Position numbers and translations under genes: made by a program
Notes under the pieces: model-generated
What the model saw: only the letters and a program-made list of their open reading frames with translations
Told to the model about the DNA's origin: nothing
The model's database searches: none
Shown: piece by piece, positions 1 through 8,747 of the stretch
Layout of the letters: every line of letters starts with the position of its first letter
Position numbering within the stretch: position 1 is the stretch's first letter
Assembly: GCF_021654285.1 (NCBI RefSeq)
Contig: NZ_JAKFZS010000009.1
Span: 62,001 to 126,000 of the forward strand
Direction: 5' to 3'
Origin: Pseudoalteromonas luteoviolacea
Lineage (GTDB): Bacteria; Pseudomonadota; Gammaproteobacteria; Enterobacterales; Alteromonadaceae
Length of the DNA: 64,000 nt

Positions 1-123
1 GGTAAAGTCTCAGTCGATGATGGCTCAGGAAGTATCTCAGTGCGCAATGCGCAATCATTTGAATTGATAGATGATGGTTCTGGCAAGGTTAACTTGAGAA
101 ATATCCGCGACCAACAAAATTAA
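1..123 (+). CDS. C-terminal end of an unidentified protein (partial)
   Basis: The first frame is open from base 1 to a TAA at 121-123 and gives the last 40 residues of a gene that begins outside the window. The fragment contains two similar short blocks, VDDGSGSISV and IDDGSGKVNL, each with an acidic-Gly-Ser-Gly turn followed by alternating hydrophobic residues. That pattern suits a repetitive beta-helix or beta-roll, as in surface or periplasmic proteins of the adhesin/GIN type. The fold is an inference from 40 residues only; I do not recognise the family. A stem-loop follows 10 bases after the stop, so it is probably the last gene of its transcription unit. Confidence 0.65.
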   Translation, partial: GKVSVDDGSGSISVRNAQSFELIDDGSGKVNLRNIRDQQN

Positions 124-133
124 GTCTTTGTAA

Positions 134-165
134 ACAGCGCCGCAGACAACACACAGCGGCGCTGT
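134..165. terminator. Convergent stem-loop between the partial gene and the prolidase gene
   Basis: A perfect 10-bp inverted repeat (ACAGCGCCGC / GCGGCGCTGT, arms 134-143 and 156-165, 12-base loop) lies between two convergent genes. The U-tract is short on either strand (TTTA leftward), so it is a plausible bidirectional terminator but not a textbook one. Confidence 0.6.
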
Positions 166-171
166 GTGTCA

Positions 172-1386
172 CTACTTCTCTAGCCCAAAAGGGTCATCAA
201 TACTATGACTTGGTTCCGTAAACCATTTAGGGCCTGACTCCGTGATGTAAAAATGGTCCTCAAGGCGAATACCAAATTGGTCGGGAACAACCAGCATGGG
301 TTCATTAGAAAAACACATACCTGGCGCAAGTGGTTGCGGGTTGTCTTTGACCAAATAAGGCAGCTCATGGATATCTAGGCCGATCCCATGCCCTGTTCTA
401 TGTGGACAACCGGGCAGTTGATAATCTGGCCCCAAGTTTTGTTCAGCCAAGTAGGTTCTTGCTGCATAGTCTACATCGCCACAGTTCGCGCCAATGTGCG
501 CTGCATTGAAAGCGTGCAACTGAGCTTGCTTTTCATGGGCCCATATTGCGCGTTGATAATCTGTTGCTTCACCAAAGACATAAGTGCGGGTAATGTCACT
601 TAGATAGCCATGCAGCTTACAGCCTGTGTCTATCAATACAACATCGCCTTTTTTAAGTGTTTGGGGCGCCTTTACACCATGTGGAAATGATGTCGCTTTG
701 CCAAATAACACAATACAGAAGTAATTGCCTGTAGCACCAACCTTTTTATGTGCTTGCTCTATAAATGCTTCCACTTCTGTGGTAGTGATACCTTCATGCA
801 ATATGGAGGCAGCTGCTTTTTGCACTGCTAAGGTCATATCCATTGCGCGTTGAATTAAGGCAAGCTCATTGTCTGACTTATGCATGCGGCAATGGCTTGT
901 AACACATTGCCCATTCATGATTTTTAAAGTTGAGTTTTCTTTTTGAATGCCATCTACAGTAAAAAAGGCCGTGCTTTCATCGATTGCTAAGGTCGCAGAG
1001 TTTGGCAAGCCCAGTTCGGTTAACGCCTGTCTAAGTAGCCGATATGGTGATTGCTCTTCTTGCCAAGCATATACTTTGCCTTGGATGATTTGGTAATCAC
1101 TGATGGTGCCTAATTCAAAAAATGGTGCAATGAAACATACATCGCTATGAGCCGGAAGTATTGCACCAACAAGTCGTTCACTGGCCGACCAGCTTAAACC
1201 TGTAAAATACTTTAAGTTTGTGCCTGCATTTAGGTATAACGCATCAATATTCTGCGCGCGCATGAATGCTTGTGCTTTTTGCATCCTCTCACGATATTCA
1301 TCTGCAGCAATGGGCCGTGCATCTTGGGTCATGTTTGTGAGGTTGGCAAGGGCCGCTTGTTTGGTTTGAAAACCGATACCTATCAT
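172..1386 (-). CDS. M24 family Xaa-Pro peptidase (prolidase-like)
   Basis: A cytoplasmic metallopeptidase of the pita-bread (M24B) fold, 404 residues, expected to cleave Xaa-Pro or Xaa-hydroxyproline dipeptides. All five dinuclear-metal ligands of the family are visible: D253 (LIDTG), D264 (SDITRT), H333 (GHGIG), E362 (NEPM) and E376 (RLEDH). Residues 30-170 form the N-terminal creatinase-like domain. There is no signal peptide. It follows the FAD oxidoreductase gene by 31 bases in the same direction, at the end of the left hydroxyproline operon, so it probably releases proline or hydroxyproline from imported collagen-type peptides. The substrate is inferred from context; the family assignment is firm. 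Confidence 0.9.
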   Translation of the reverse strand: MIGIGFQTKQAALANLTNMTQDARPIAADEYRERMQKAQAFMRAQNIDALYLNAGTNLKYFTGLSWSASERLVGAILPAHSDVCFIAPFFELGTISDYQIIQGKVYAWQEEQSPYRLLRQALTELGLPNSATLAIDESTAFFTVDGIQKENSTLKIMNGQCVTSHCRMHKSDNELALIQRAMDMTLAVQKAAASILHEGITTTEVEAFIEQAHKKVGATGNYFCIVLFGKATSFPHGVKAPQTLKKGDVVLIDTGCKLHGYLSDITRTYVFGEATDYQRAIWAHEKQAQLHAFNAAHIGANCGDVDYAARTYLAEQNLGPDYQLPGCPHRTGHGIGLDIHELPYLVKDNPQPLAPGMCFSNEPMLVVPDQFGIRLEDHFYITESGPKWFTEPSHSIDDPFGLEK

Positions 1387-1417
1387 AACTGTATCCTATT
1401 TTTTGTTTTATCAAGCA

Positions 1418-2656
1418 TTACTGAAAACGCGCAATACTGTAGGGGGTAATATCAAATACTGTTGGCTGGTTTGCAACCAAGTTTGCGATGAGTTCACTGG
1501 TGATCGCGGCCTGTGTTAAACCCAAATGTTGATGGCCTAGTGCAAATAAAATATTGGGGTGCGTTGGCGCCTGGCCTATCACAGGTAATGAGTCGGGTAG
1601 TGAAGGTCTAGGGCCCATCCAGTGTTCGCCTTGCTTTACATGGTTGAACTTTTTCAGCAGCGCTTGAGCGTGGGTCAGTAAAGATGCTGCACGAGTATAG
1701 AATGGAGGTCTGTGTAAGCCTGCAAATTCGACAGTACCAGCCAACCTGAGACCCGCTTGCATTGGTGTCATAATGAATTGTCGGTCTGCAGAGGCAACGG
1801 GGCGACTGAGTGCATGGTTACTAAGCATATTATGATAACCCCGCTCGGCTTCTATCGGTAACTTATAGCCTAATTGCTGACAAAGTTGTTTGCTCCAAGC
1901 ACCAGTACAGATAATGACCTTGCTAAAGTGTTTTGATTTTCCAAGTGAGTTGATGACACTCGCATTGTGCTCATGTTGAGCGACTTCTGCGACAGATTGC
2001 TGCACAAACTGACCACCTAAGCGAATAAACTCTTTATTTATGTGCATTGATAGCTTTAACGGATCTGGCGTGTGTCCTACCTCTGTGAAGAGCAGGGCAT
2101 ATTGCACTTTGTCACTTATTTGGGGCTCTAATGCGATGATAGCGGGTTTATCTAGCAGCTCAACTTTAACCCCGTTTGAGCGATAAGTGTGCTGGATTTT
2201 TTTTATCGCATCTAAATCGTAATTTTCAAAGGTGAGCAAACTGCCTTTGCAGATGATATGCGCATTAAAGTTATCTCCTAAAAGGCGTTTGTATGCGTCA
2301 AGTGCGGCTTGGTTAAGGGCGCTTAATGCCTGTGTATGTCTTGTGTAACGCTGTGTTGGCATATTTGCGCAAAACCGAGCAAACCATGGCAAAGCTTGTA
2401 ATAGATATCGCCAGTCTATGCTTAAAGGACTTAGCTTGTTGAATAACATACTTGGCAACTTTTTAAGTAGAGCACGGTCGGCCAGTGGGAAAACTTGCTC
2501 AGTCGCAAAATGACCAGCGTTTCCTTTTGAACATTGAGTGCCGACTCCTTTGGGATCATACAGGGTTACTTGGTAGCCCAGCTGTTGTAGCTGCAGGGCA
2601 TTACACAAACCTACGATACCTGCGCCTACGACTGCAATAGTTAAATTTTTCTTCAT
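1418..2656 (-). CDS. FAD-dependent D-amino acid dehydrogenase, probably D-4-hydroxyproline dehydrogenase
   Basis: A DadA/DAO-type oxidoreductase of 412 residues. The N-terminus holds the FAD-binding Rossmann motif GAGIVG at 11-16, and the C-terminal part has the family's RPSLPDSLPVIG segment and GHQHLGLT near the flavin. In hydroxyproline catabolism such enzymes oxidise cis-4-hydroxy-D-proline to 1-pyrroline-4-hydroxy-2-carboxylate, passing electrons to the respiratory chain. The gene is the first of the leftward operon, divergent from the deaminase and epimerase genes that make and use its substrate and product. This context, rather than the sequence alone, separates it from DadA (D-alanine). 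It is a single-subunit type, not the heteromeric LhpB/E kind. Confidence 0.87.
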   Translation of the reverse strand: MKKNLTIAVVGAGIVGLCNALQLQQLGYQVTLYDPKGVGTQCSKGNAGHFATEQVFPLADRALLKKLPSMLFNKLSPLSIDWRYLLQALPWFARFCANMPTQRYTRHTQALSALNQAALDAYKRLLGDNFNAHIICKGSLLTFENYDLDAIKKIQHTYRSNGVKVELLDKPAIIALEPQISDKVQYALLFTEVGHTPDPLKLSMHINKEFIRLGGQFVQQSVAEVAQHEHNASVINSLGKSKHFSKVIICTGAWSKQLCQQLGYKLPIEAERGYHNMLSNHALSRPVASADRQFIMTPMQAGLRLAGTVEFAGLHRPPFYTRAASLLTHAQALLKKFNHVKQGEHWMGPRPSLPDSLPVIGQAPTHPNILFALGHQHLGLTQAAITSELIANLVANQPTVFDITPYSIARFQ

Positions 2657-2805
2657 TATATTTTCTCTAATTGCGATTGCATTTCTTTGATTTTTATCGG
2701 TTTAGTTTGAGTATTAATATTTTTTTATATTACTAATCATGGCCTTATGTCATTTGTTTGGCGTTGGTGAGAACCCTTTTATATTTTTCAGAATTGCATA
2801 TTGAT

Positions 2806-2819
2806 TATTGTATACAATA
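2806..2819. promoter_or_regulatory. Palindromic operator, likely for the GntR/FCD regulator
   Basis: A perfect 14-bp palindrome, TATTGTATACAATA, sits in the 207-base divergent region between the two hydroxyproline operons, 45 bases before the deaminase start. TTGTATACAA-type palindromes are typical FCD-subfamily GntR operators. One site could control both directions. The regulator at 6451-7128 is the obvious candidate; the pairing is inferred. Confidence 0.72.
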
Positions 2820-2863
2820 TACCTATAGTGAAAAAAAGCAACAAACATAACAGAGGAAAAACA

Positions 2864-3778
2864 ATGATCGTAGATTGGCAAGGGGTGTATCCCGCAGTAA
2901 CCACGCAGTTTAATGAAGATGAGTCAATTAACTTTGAAACAACCAAGGCCATGATCAATTCACTGATTGAAGAGGGGGTACATGGCATTATTGTGCTTGG
3001 GACTGTCGGTGAAAATTGTGCATTACGTGCAGAGGAAAAGCGACAAGTTTTAAGTGCAGCTAAAGAGGTGGTGGCAGGTAGAGTGCCTTTACTTGCTGGC
3101 GTGGCTGAGACCACCACCGCATTGGCCGTTGAGTTTGTTCAAGACGCCCAGCAATTAGGTGCGGATGGTTTTATGGTGCTACCGGGCATGGTTTATCGCT
3201 CAACCGAGCGTGAAGCAATTTATCATTATCAACAGGTTGCTCGAGCAACTTCCTTACCTATTATGATTTATAACAACCCAATTACGTATGGCGTCGATGT
3301 ATCAATTGAAGGCATGCGCACGTTAGCGGCAGAGCCTAATATTGTCTCAGTTAAAGAGGCCACAGAAGATACACGCAGAATCAGTGAATTAATCTCAGCA
3401 TTTGGTGAACGGTTCGTTATTTTTGGTGGCGTGGATGATGTTGCCCTAGAAAGTTTAATGTTGGGTGCAACAGGCTGGATCTCCGGTTTAACAAATGTGT
3501 TTCCTCGCGAGTCAGTGGCAATTTTTAAGTTGGCACAACAAGGTAGGTTTGCTGAAGCCACCGAGCTCTGGCGCTGGTTTTTACCGTTACTCCGCTTAGA
3601 TACAGTGCCAACCTTAGTTCAGTGTATTAAATATGCTGAGCAACTTGCCGGGCGTGGGAGTGAAAAGACGCGTTCACCGCGTTTGAGTTTGACTGACAGT
3701 GAAAAAGCGTACGTGAGTCGATTGTATGATGAAGCGATGACTAATCGTATCGACCTCACTAAATACAATCTCGATTAA
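2864..3778 (+). CDS. DHDPS-family 1-pyrroline-4-hydroxy-2-carboxylate deaminase
   Basis: A 304-residue TIM-barrel protein of the DapA/N-acetylneuraminate lyase family. The Schiff-base lysine is K164 (SVKEAT), the tyrosine of the proton relay is Y136 (IYNNP), and the carboxylate-binding loop reads GTVGE at 46-50. Within a hydroxyproline cluster this family converts 1-pyrroline-4-hydroxy-2-carboxylate to 2-oxoglutarate semialdehyde with loss of ammonia. I chose ATG 2864 because AGAGGAAA lies just upstream and the next in-frame start, at 2801, would cut into the operator. It opens the rightward operon and is followed by the epimerase after 11 bases. Genuine dihydrodipicolinate synthase is the alternative, made unlikely by the neighbours. 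Confidence 0.9.
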   Translation: MIVDWQGVYPAVTTQFNEDESINFETTKAMINSLIEEGVHGIIVLGTVGENCALRAEEKRQVLSAAKEVVAGRVPLLAGVAETTTALAVEFVQDAQQLGADGFMVLPGMVYRSTEREAIYHYQQVARATSLPIMIYNNPITYGVDVSIEGMRTLAAEPNIVSVKEATEDTRRISELISAFGERFVIFGGVDDVALESLMLGATGWISGLTNVFPRESVAIFKLAQQGRFAEATELWRWFLPLLRLDTVPTLVQCIKYAEQLAGRGSEKTRSPRLSLTDSEKAYVSRLYDEAMTNRIDLTKYNLD

Positions 3779-3789
3779 GGATGAGCATA

Positions 3790-4791
3790 ATGAAAAGGGG
3801 TACATTTTTTTGTATTGATGGCCACACCTGTGGCAACCCTGTGCGCCTTGTTACCAGTGGCCACCCGAACCTTAAGGGGGCCACAATGGCAGATAAAAGG
3901 CAGCACTTTTTAACCGAGTTTGATTGGATCAGAACTGCTTTGATGTTTGAGCCCAGAGGGCACGATATGATGTCTGGTGCTTTTTTATATCCTCCCTGCA
4001 GCGATGATGGTGATATCAGCATTTTGTTTATTGAAACTTCGGGGTGCTTGCCTATGTGTGGACACGGCACGATAGGCACGGTCACTTTTGCGTTGGAGCA
4101 CGGCTTGCTGACACCGAAAGAGCCTGGGCTGGTCAAAATTGATACGCCTGCTGGCCGAGTCGATGCCAGATATGAATTGCATCAAGGCAAGGTGAAATGG
4201 GTGCGGTTGATCAATGTGCCGGCTTTTGTTGCTCATACCAATGTGCAAGTGGATATCGAGGAACTTGGCATGCTGACAGTCGACATTGCCTATGGCGGTA
4301 ACTTTTACATTATTGTAGAGCCTCAGGGTAAGTTTAAAGGAATAGAGCATACCGATGCTGATACATTAATTACGCTTGCTCGAGATATACGAGACGCAGT
4401 TAACGAACAAGTTGACTGTATTCACCCCCAGAACCCAAATGTTTTTGGTGCCACACATGTACTTTGGACAGGTAATCCGAAAAGTTCAAAAGCACATGCC
4501 GCCAATGCGGTTTTTTATGGAGACAAAGCCATCGATCGTTCCCCCTGTGGGACGGGCACAAGCGCACGTATGGCGCAGTTATTCAGTAAAGGGCAATTGG
4601 AGCTTCAAAAGGACTTTATTCACGAGAGCTATATAGGTAGTCAATTTATTGGTCGTGTAGAGGCGGTGACAGAAGTTGCTGGCAAAGCGGCAATCCGGCC
4701 AAGCATTCAAGGTTGGGCTGTCAGCACGGGTACCAATTGTATTACCGTGGATGACGATGATCCTTATGCATTCGGATTCCAAGTGATATAG
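3790..4791 (+). CDS. 4-hydroxyproline 2-epimerase (proline racemase family)
   Basis: This enzyme inverts C2 of trans-4-hydroxy-L-proline to give cis-4-hydroxy-D-proline, the first step of the pathway. Both catalytic cysteines of the two-base mechanism are present: C90 in MCGHGTIG and C253 in SPCGTGTSAR. The second cysteine excludes the trans-3-hydroxyproline dehydratase branch, which has threonine there. The length of 333 residues from ATG 3790 matches characterised epimerases. That start has an AAGGA ribosome-binding site about 8 bases upstream, whereas ATG 3781 sits directly against it. Separation from proline racemase rests on the operon context. Confidence 0.92.
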   Translation: MKRGTFFCIDGHTCGNPVRLVTSGHPNLKGATMADKRQHFLTEFDWIRTALMFEPRGHDMMSGAFLYPPCSDDGDISILFIETSGCLPMCGHGTIGTVTFALEHGLLTPKEPGLVKIDTPAGRVDARYELHQGKVKWVRLINVPAFVAHTNVQVDIEELGMLTVDIAYGGNFYIIVEPQGKFKGIEHTDADTLITLARDIRDAVNEQVDCIHPQNPNVFGATHVLWTGNPKSSKAHAANAVFYGDKAIDRSPCGTGTSARMAQLFSKGQLELQKDFIHESYIGSQFIGRVEAVTEVAGKAAIRPSIQGWAVSTGTNCITVDDDDPYAFGFQVI

Positions 4792-4827
4792 CAACGCAAT
4801 TCATATTAATAAACACAGGAGGTCATC

Positions 4828-6330
4828 ATGGTATTTAGCGGATTGAGCTATATTGCAGGGGATTGGCAAAAGGGTTCGAGCAATGAGGTTTTTAAGGGGT
4901 TCTGTCCCGGAACAAATGAGTACTTACCAACAGCATTTTATGAATCATGTGAGCAGCTTGTACACCAAGCAGTTATGTCCGCAGAAGCTGCATTTAAGCT
5001 ATATCGCGCTATTTCTAATTATCAGCGCGGTGAGTTTTTAAATACAATTGCAGATGAGATTCTGGCATTGGGTGATGAACTCATAGAAGTCACCATGCTA
5101 GAAACGAACTTACCCAAACCGCGGCTTGAAGGAGAGCGGGGGCGTACAGTTAATCAGTTACGAGCGTTTGCTGAGGTGTTAAACCAAGATCTGAACCCAC
5201 TGCATTTAAGCGTCAATGAGGAGGCAAACGACAACAGGTTGCCTGTTGCCAAACCTAAAACTAGGCTAACCCATATTCCGATTGGCGTGGTTGCGGTATT
5301 TGGTGCATCAAATTTTCCTTATGCGTTTTCTACACTGGGCGGCGACACAGCAGCGGCGCTGGCGGCAGGTTGTCCTGTTGTTGTTAAAGCACATCCTGCG
5401 CATCCCGCAACCAATGAGTTGATGACGAGAGTCATTGATCGAGCAATTAAGCAATGCGGTATGCCAAGTGGACTATTCTCTATGCTGCAAGGCAGCCAAC
5501 ATTCACTCTCACATCAACTTGTGAGTGAGCCTCACGTCAAAGCTGTCGGCTTTACTGGATCGCTGGGTGCAGCCAGTGCTTTGCTAGACACAATCAATCA
5601 AAGAGTTGAGAAGATCCCTTTTTACGGTGAGCTTGGTAGCGTAAATCCACAAATTGTATTAAAGCAATATGCAGTTCAGCACGGTGCTGTATTGGCAAAG
5701 CAATTGGTCAATTCAATGGCTATGGGTCATGGCCAGTTCTGCACAAGTCCAGGTGTGTGGTTGGTGCCGGATGACGCGCATTATTTTGAACAAGCCGCGA
5801 CTGATGCTGTTGAGTCGAGTCCGTCAGACACCTTATTAACGCCGGGTATTCAAAAGACATTTAAGCAAGCGACGACATATTTAGAAGCGCACCCTGATGT
5901 TACCTTGTTAGCAAAAGGCCTGAAAAGTAAGGATTATCATGCTTGTGTGCAGTTATATGCCTGTGCCGCGAGAGACTTCATTGAAGATACTCAGCTTCAA
6001 GAAGAAGTATTTGGCCCCTGCGCCATGTTAGTGAGATATCGAAATGATGAAGAGCTTGAGCTGGTCGTGAATGTACTGGCAGGTCAATTAACCGCTAGTA
6101 TCTATGGGGAGAGGAGTGAATTACAGCAACAAAGCCACTTGATTGATGCGCTGAGCTACAAGGTTGGGCGAATTATTTATAATCAAGCCCCGACAGGGGT
6201 GGAAGTGTGTATGTCGATGAACCACGGAGGTCCATTTCCATCCTCCACAGATATAAAAAGCACGTCTGTAGGCACAAGAGCATTGCTGAGGTTTTTAAGG
6301 CCGCTTTGTGTGCAAGGGCAAATACTTTAG
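4828..6330 (+). CDS. 2-oxoglutarate semialdehyde dehydrogenase (2,5-dioxovalerate dehydrogenase)
   Basis: An aldehyde dehydrogenase of 500 residues that completes the pathway by oxidising 2-oxoglutarate semialdehyde to 2-oxoglutarate with NAD(P)+. The catalytic cysteine is C305 (GQFCTSPG) and the general base is E268 (YGELGS). The nucleotide-binding segment starts at GASNFPYAFS (159-168) and the glycine motif reads FTGSLG (242-247). The pattern is that of the KGSADH type-III/FALDH-NADP branch, not succinate-semialdehyde dehydrogenase. An AGGAGG ribosome-binding site precedes ATG 4828. It lies 36 bases after the epimerase and is the last gene of the rightward operon, followed by an inverted repeat. 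Confidence 0.92.
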   Translation: MVFSGLSYIAGDWQKGSSNEVFKGFCPGTNEYLPTAFYESCEQLVHQAVMSAEAAFKLYRAISNYQRGEFLNTIADEILALGDELIEVTMLETNLPKPRLEGERGRTVNQLRAFAEVLNQDLNPLHLSVNEEANDNRLPVAKPKTRLTHIPIGVVAVFGASNFPYAFSTLGGDTAAALAAGCPVVVKAHPAHPATNELMTRVIDRAIKQCGMPSGLFSMLQGSQHSLSHQLVSEPHVKAVGFTGSLGAASALLDTINQRVEKIPFYGELGSVNPQIVLKQYAVQHGAVLAKQLVNSMAMGHGQFCTSPGVWLVPDDAHYFEQAATDAVESSPSDTLLTPGIQKTFKQATTYLEAHPDVTLLAKGLKSKDYHACVQLYACAARDFIEDTQLQEEVFGPCAMLVRYRNDEELELVVNVLAGQLTASIYGERSELQQQSHLIDALSYKVGRIIYNQAPTGVEVCMSMNHGGPFPSSTDIKSTSVGTRALLRFLRPLCVQGQIL

Positions 6331-6335
6331 GTAAC

Positions 6336-6374
6336 TAAGTATCAAGCTCTGTGTCGTTATGGGCTTGATACTTA
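6336..6374. terminator. Inverted repeat after the hydroxyproline operon
   Basis: A perfect 12-bp repeat, TAAGTATCAAGC (6336-6347) and GCTTGATACTTA (6363-6374), with a 15-base loop lies 6 bases past the dehydrogenase stop. There is no U-tract, so it may weaken or process the transcript rather than end it cleanly. Confidence 0.45.
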
Positions 6375-6450
6375 TCAGACAAACACGGCTTTCATCTGGT
6401 CTGCGTGCATTTTCAATTTAGCCACGTATAATGTAACTCACTGTAAATTT

Positions 6451-7128
6451 ATGATTAACCCCATGGCGATTGTACATAAAACTAGAACTCAACTTGTTGC
6501 CGAAGCGATTAGAGATAAGATTTTAAGCGGTGAAATTAAAGCTGGAGAGCCTTTGCGTCAAGCCGCATTAGCAGAAGAGCTTAATGTGAGCCGTATCCCC
6601 GTTCGCGAAGCTTTATTGCAATTAGAAGCTGAAGGGTTAGTTAATTTTGAAGCACATAAAGGGGCAACAGTGACAAGCCTCAGTGCTGAGCAAATAGACG
6701 AAATATTTGACCTACGCGCTTTACTTGAAGCTGAGCTGCTTAGCCACTCCATTACACACTTAACAAACCGTGATTTGCTTGAAGCAGAAGCCATTTTAGC
6801 AGATCTGGAAGACGCCATTGCTGCTGGAGATTCGCAGTTGGCAACAGGCAAGCTCAATGCTGAGTTTCATGATAAGTTATACGCGCGTGCAAATAGACCT
6901 CAAACACGGGAGCTTGTTGCGGTATACAGTAAAAACTCAGAGCGCTATGTACGAATGCACATCTTACTTGCTGGCGGTATTAATACTGCACCTGAGGAGC
7001 ATAGAAAGTTACTGCAGCTTTGCCGCGACAAAGACATTGCGGGTGCATGTGACTACTTAAAGCATCATATTTTAAGTGCCAAAGACGGCATTAAAGCATT
7101 GTTATTAAAACTTGAAGCAGATGCTTAG
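6451..7128 (+). CDS. GntR family transcriptional regulator (FCD subfamily)
   Basis: A 225-residue regulator. The N-terminal winged helix (about 10-75) has the typical SRIPVREALLQLEAEGLV recognition segment. The C-terminal all-helical FCD domain carries metal/ligand-binding features: D and H in ELDLRA-like (FDLRALLE), EFHDKLY, and a late histidine. FCD regulators bind small carboxylates or amino acids and usually repress their own catabolic genes. Located right after the hydroxyproline genes and matched by the TTGTATACAA palindrome in their shared promoter, it is probably the pathway repressor, with hydroxyproline or an intermediate as inducer. ATG 6463 (MAIVHK) is an alternative start; neither has a strong ribosome-binding site. 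Confidence 0.88.
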   Translation: MINPMAIVHKTRTQLVAEAIRDKILSGEIKAGEPLRQAALAEELNVSRIPVREALLQLEAEGLVNFEAHKGATVTSLSAEQIDEIFDLRALLEAELLSHSITHLTNRDLLEAEAILADLEDAIAAGDSQLATGKLNAEFHDKLYARANRPQTRELVAVYSKNSERYVRMHILLAGGINTAPEEHRKLLQLCRDKDIAGACDYLKHHILSAKDGIKALLLKLEADA

Positions 7129-7204
7129 TCAGTTTGGCAAGCCATTTATCTCAGCTTGATGAGTAAAATGGCTCCTCCCATCATCTCTTCTTTTGTTGGC
7201 TTTA

Positions 7205-8248
7205 TTATTGCCAGATACCCACACTCATCTCAGATGTAAAACCCGGACCAAACGCCGCGAGTAAGCTGGTTTCTCCTTTTGTTGCATGTTCAAATGTACG
7301 TCGTAAAACATCAATAACCGCGACACTTGAGGTATTGCCAGTTTCTGCAAGGCAAGCCCGTGAATGCTTTACTTTGTCAGGGGCTAGGTCAAGACAGCGT
7401 TCTAGTTCATCTAAAATCCGTCTACCCCCAGTGTGAAATATCGTATTGTCCACATCATTGGCATCAATCTCTAATTTGTCTTTGCAAAAAGATTGAAGGT
7501 ATGGCGCAACGTGTGGAATTGAATGCATCACGTCTTTATCAAGCGAGAACTTAAAGCCTTTATCGGTGAGTTGGTATTCAATATAGGGCATGGTGTCTTC
7601 AATTGTAACGCTTTGATTGTGGGTTAATCTGAGCCCAGATATCTGGTCGTCACCACGCATCACCACAGCTGCCGCACCATCTGCAAATAACGAATTGCTG
7701 ATAAAGTCTTGCAAGCGCCCCGCTTCTTTATGAAAACACAGAGACGAAGTTTCTACACAGACAATTAATACGTTTCTATCAGGGCGGTGCTCACAATACT
7801 CAAATGCACGTCCTATGGCTGATGCGCCGGCAACACAGCCTAATTGTGCAATTGGGATCTGTTTAGTATCGGGTCTAAGTGACAGACGATTAATAAGATG
7901 TGCAGTGAGTGAAGGCATCATAAATCCTGTGCAGGAAGTGGCGATGACCATGTCAATCTCATCTACGCTGAGCCTTGCATTGTGAATCGCTTCTCGAGCG
8001 ACGTTTTCAGCCATTTCAATAGCGGCATCTTGATACACTTTTGCACGTTCGCCAAAGTCTCCTTGCTTAACAACATCTGTCAGCGGCATGATCAGGTGCC
8101 TTTTTTTCACTTCAGCATTTTGGATCATGTCGAATGCGCGTTTTTTGTGTGGACTATTTGGGTGACATAACTCAATGACAGTCATGATATCGTCGGCATT
8201 AACTTCATAGTTTGGATAGTAAGTTGCTGGTTTGCTTAGAGTTGTCAT
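7205..8248 (-). CDS. Type III polyketide synthase, PhlD-like
   Basis: A chalcone/stilbene synthase-fold enzyme of 347 residues that condenses malonyl-CoA units. The catalytic triad is complete: C138 (GCVAGA), H272 (FHTGG) and N305 (ETGNTSS). Segments such as TSCTGFMMPSLTAHLIN, AQLGCVAGA, FHTGGRRILDEL and LLAAFGPGFT match, nearly word for word, my memory of PhlD, the phloroglucinol synthase of the 2,4-diacetylphloroglucinol pathway in Pseudomonas. Phloroglucinol or an acylated/alkylated relative is therefore the best guess for the product. None of phlA, B, C, E or F, nor any tailoring enzyme, is adjacent. The gene is flanked by unrelated units and seems to be transcribed alone. Confidence 0.9.
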   Translation of the reverse strand: MTTLSKPATYYPNYEVNADDIMTVIELCHPNSPHKKRAFDMIQNAEVKKRHLIMPLTDVVKQGDFGERAKVYQDAAIEMAENVAREAIHNARLSVDEIDMVIATSCTGFMMPSLTAHLINRLSLRPDTKQIPIAQLGCVAGASAIGRAFEYCEHRPDRNVLIVCVETSSLCFHKEAGRLQDFISNSLFADGAAAVVMRGDDQISGLRLTHNQSVTIEDTMPYIEYQLTDKGFKFSLDKDVMHSIPHVAPYLQSFCKDKLEIDANDVDNTIFHTGGRRILDELERCLDLAPDKVKHSRACLAETGNTSSVAVIDVLRRTFEHATKGETSLLAAFGPGFTSEMSVGIWQ

Positions 8249-8747
8249 GAAATTTCTCTCCTTAATTGAATGACACTAAGCAAGACCTAATGTTGCTTTC
8301 TTTTATTTCACAAAATATTAAATTAATTTTTAAATTTGTTATTTTGTAATCGTAAGTCATTGATATAAATAAATTAATATTTTTGATTTTTTTTGTATTT
8401 TCAAACTCTAAGCTACAGACCCTCAGGTTGTTTGGATAGTGCGCCTGATAATTGCGTTATACGCATGTAAAAAGTCTTTAAATTGGTACTGGATAGCTAG
8501 AATAACATTGCTTTACAACCTAAAACGCATCTTTACGCATCTTTTCCTATCTTTTTATTGATTTTAAGTGATTGAATCATAAAGGGTTGTTTTGGTTTTG
8601 ATTCTTTTTCTCAATCTTTTTTCTTGGTTTTTGAAGTGTGGTGGGGTTTTATTGCGCTTTTATTAATTTTTCATTCATTTTTCTCGCTCTAATGTCCAGT
8701 TAAGCGCCATGGCAAGTTAAAAACAACATCTATTTAGGAAAGTATCT
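8249..8747. other. 499-base gene-free divergent region
   Basis: A T-rich, AT-rich stretch separates the divergent polyketide synthase and TonB receptor genes. It has no credible open reading frame on either strand. It must hold both promoters, and its length suggests regulatory sites or an unseen small RNA, but I find no convincing palindrome or known operator. A ribosome-binding site, AGGAAAG, ends it just before the receptor. Confidence 0.6.

Noticed and set aside
2788..3117. 109-codon frame on the minus strand
   Set aside because: It overlaps the deaminase gene and the operator; no support.
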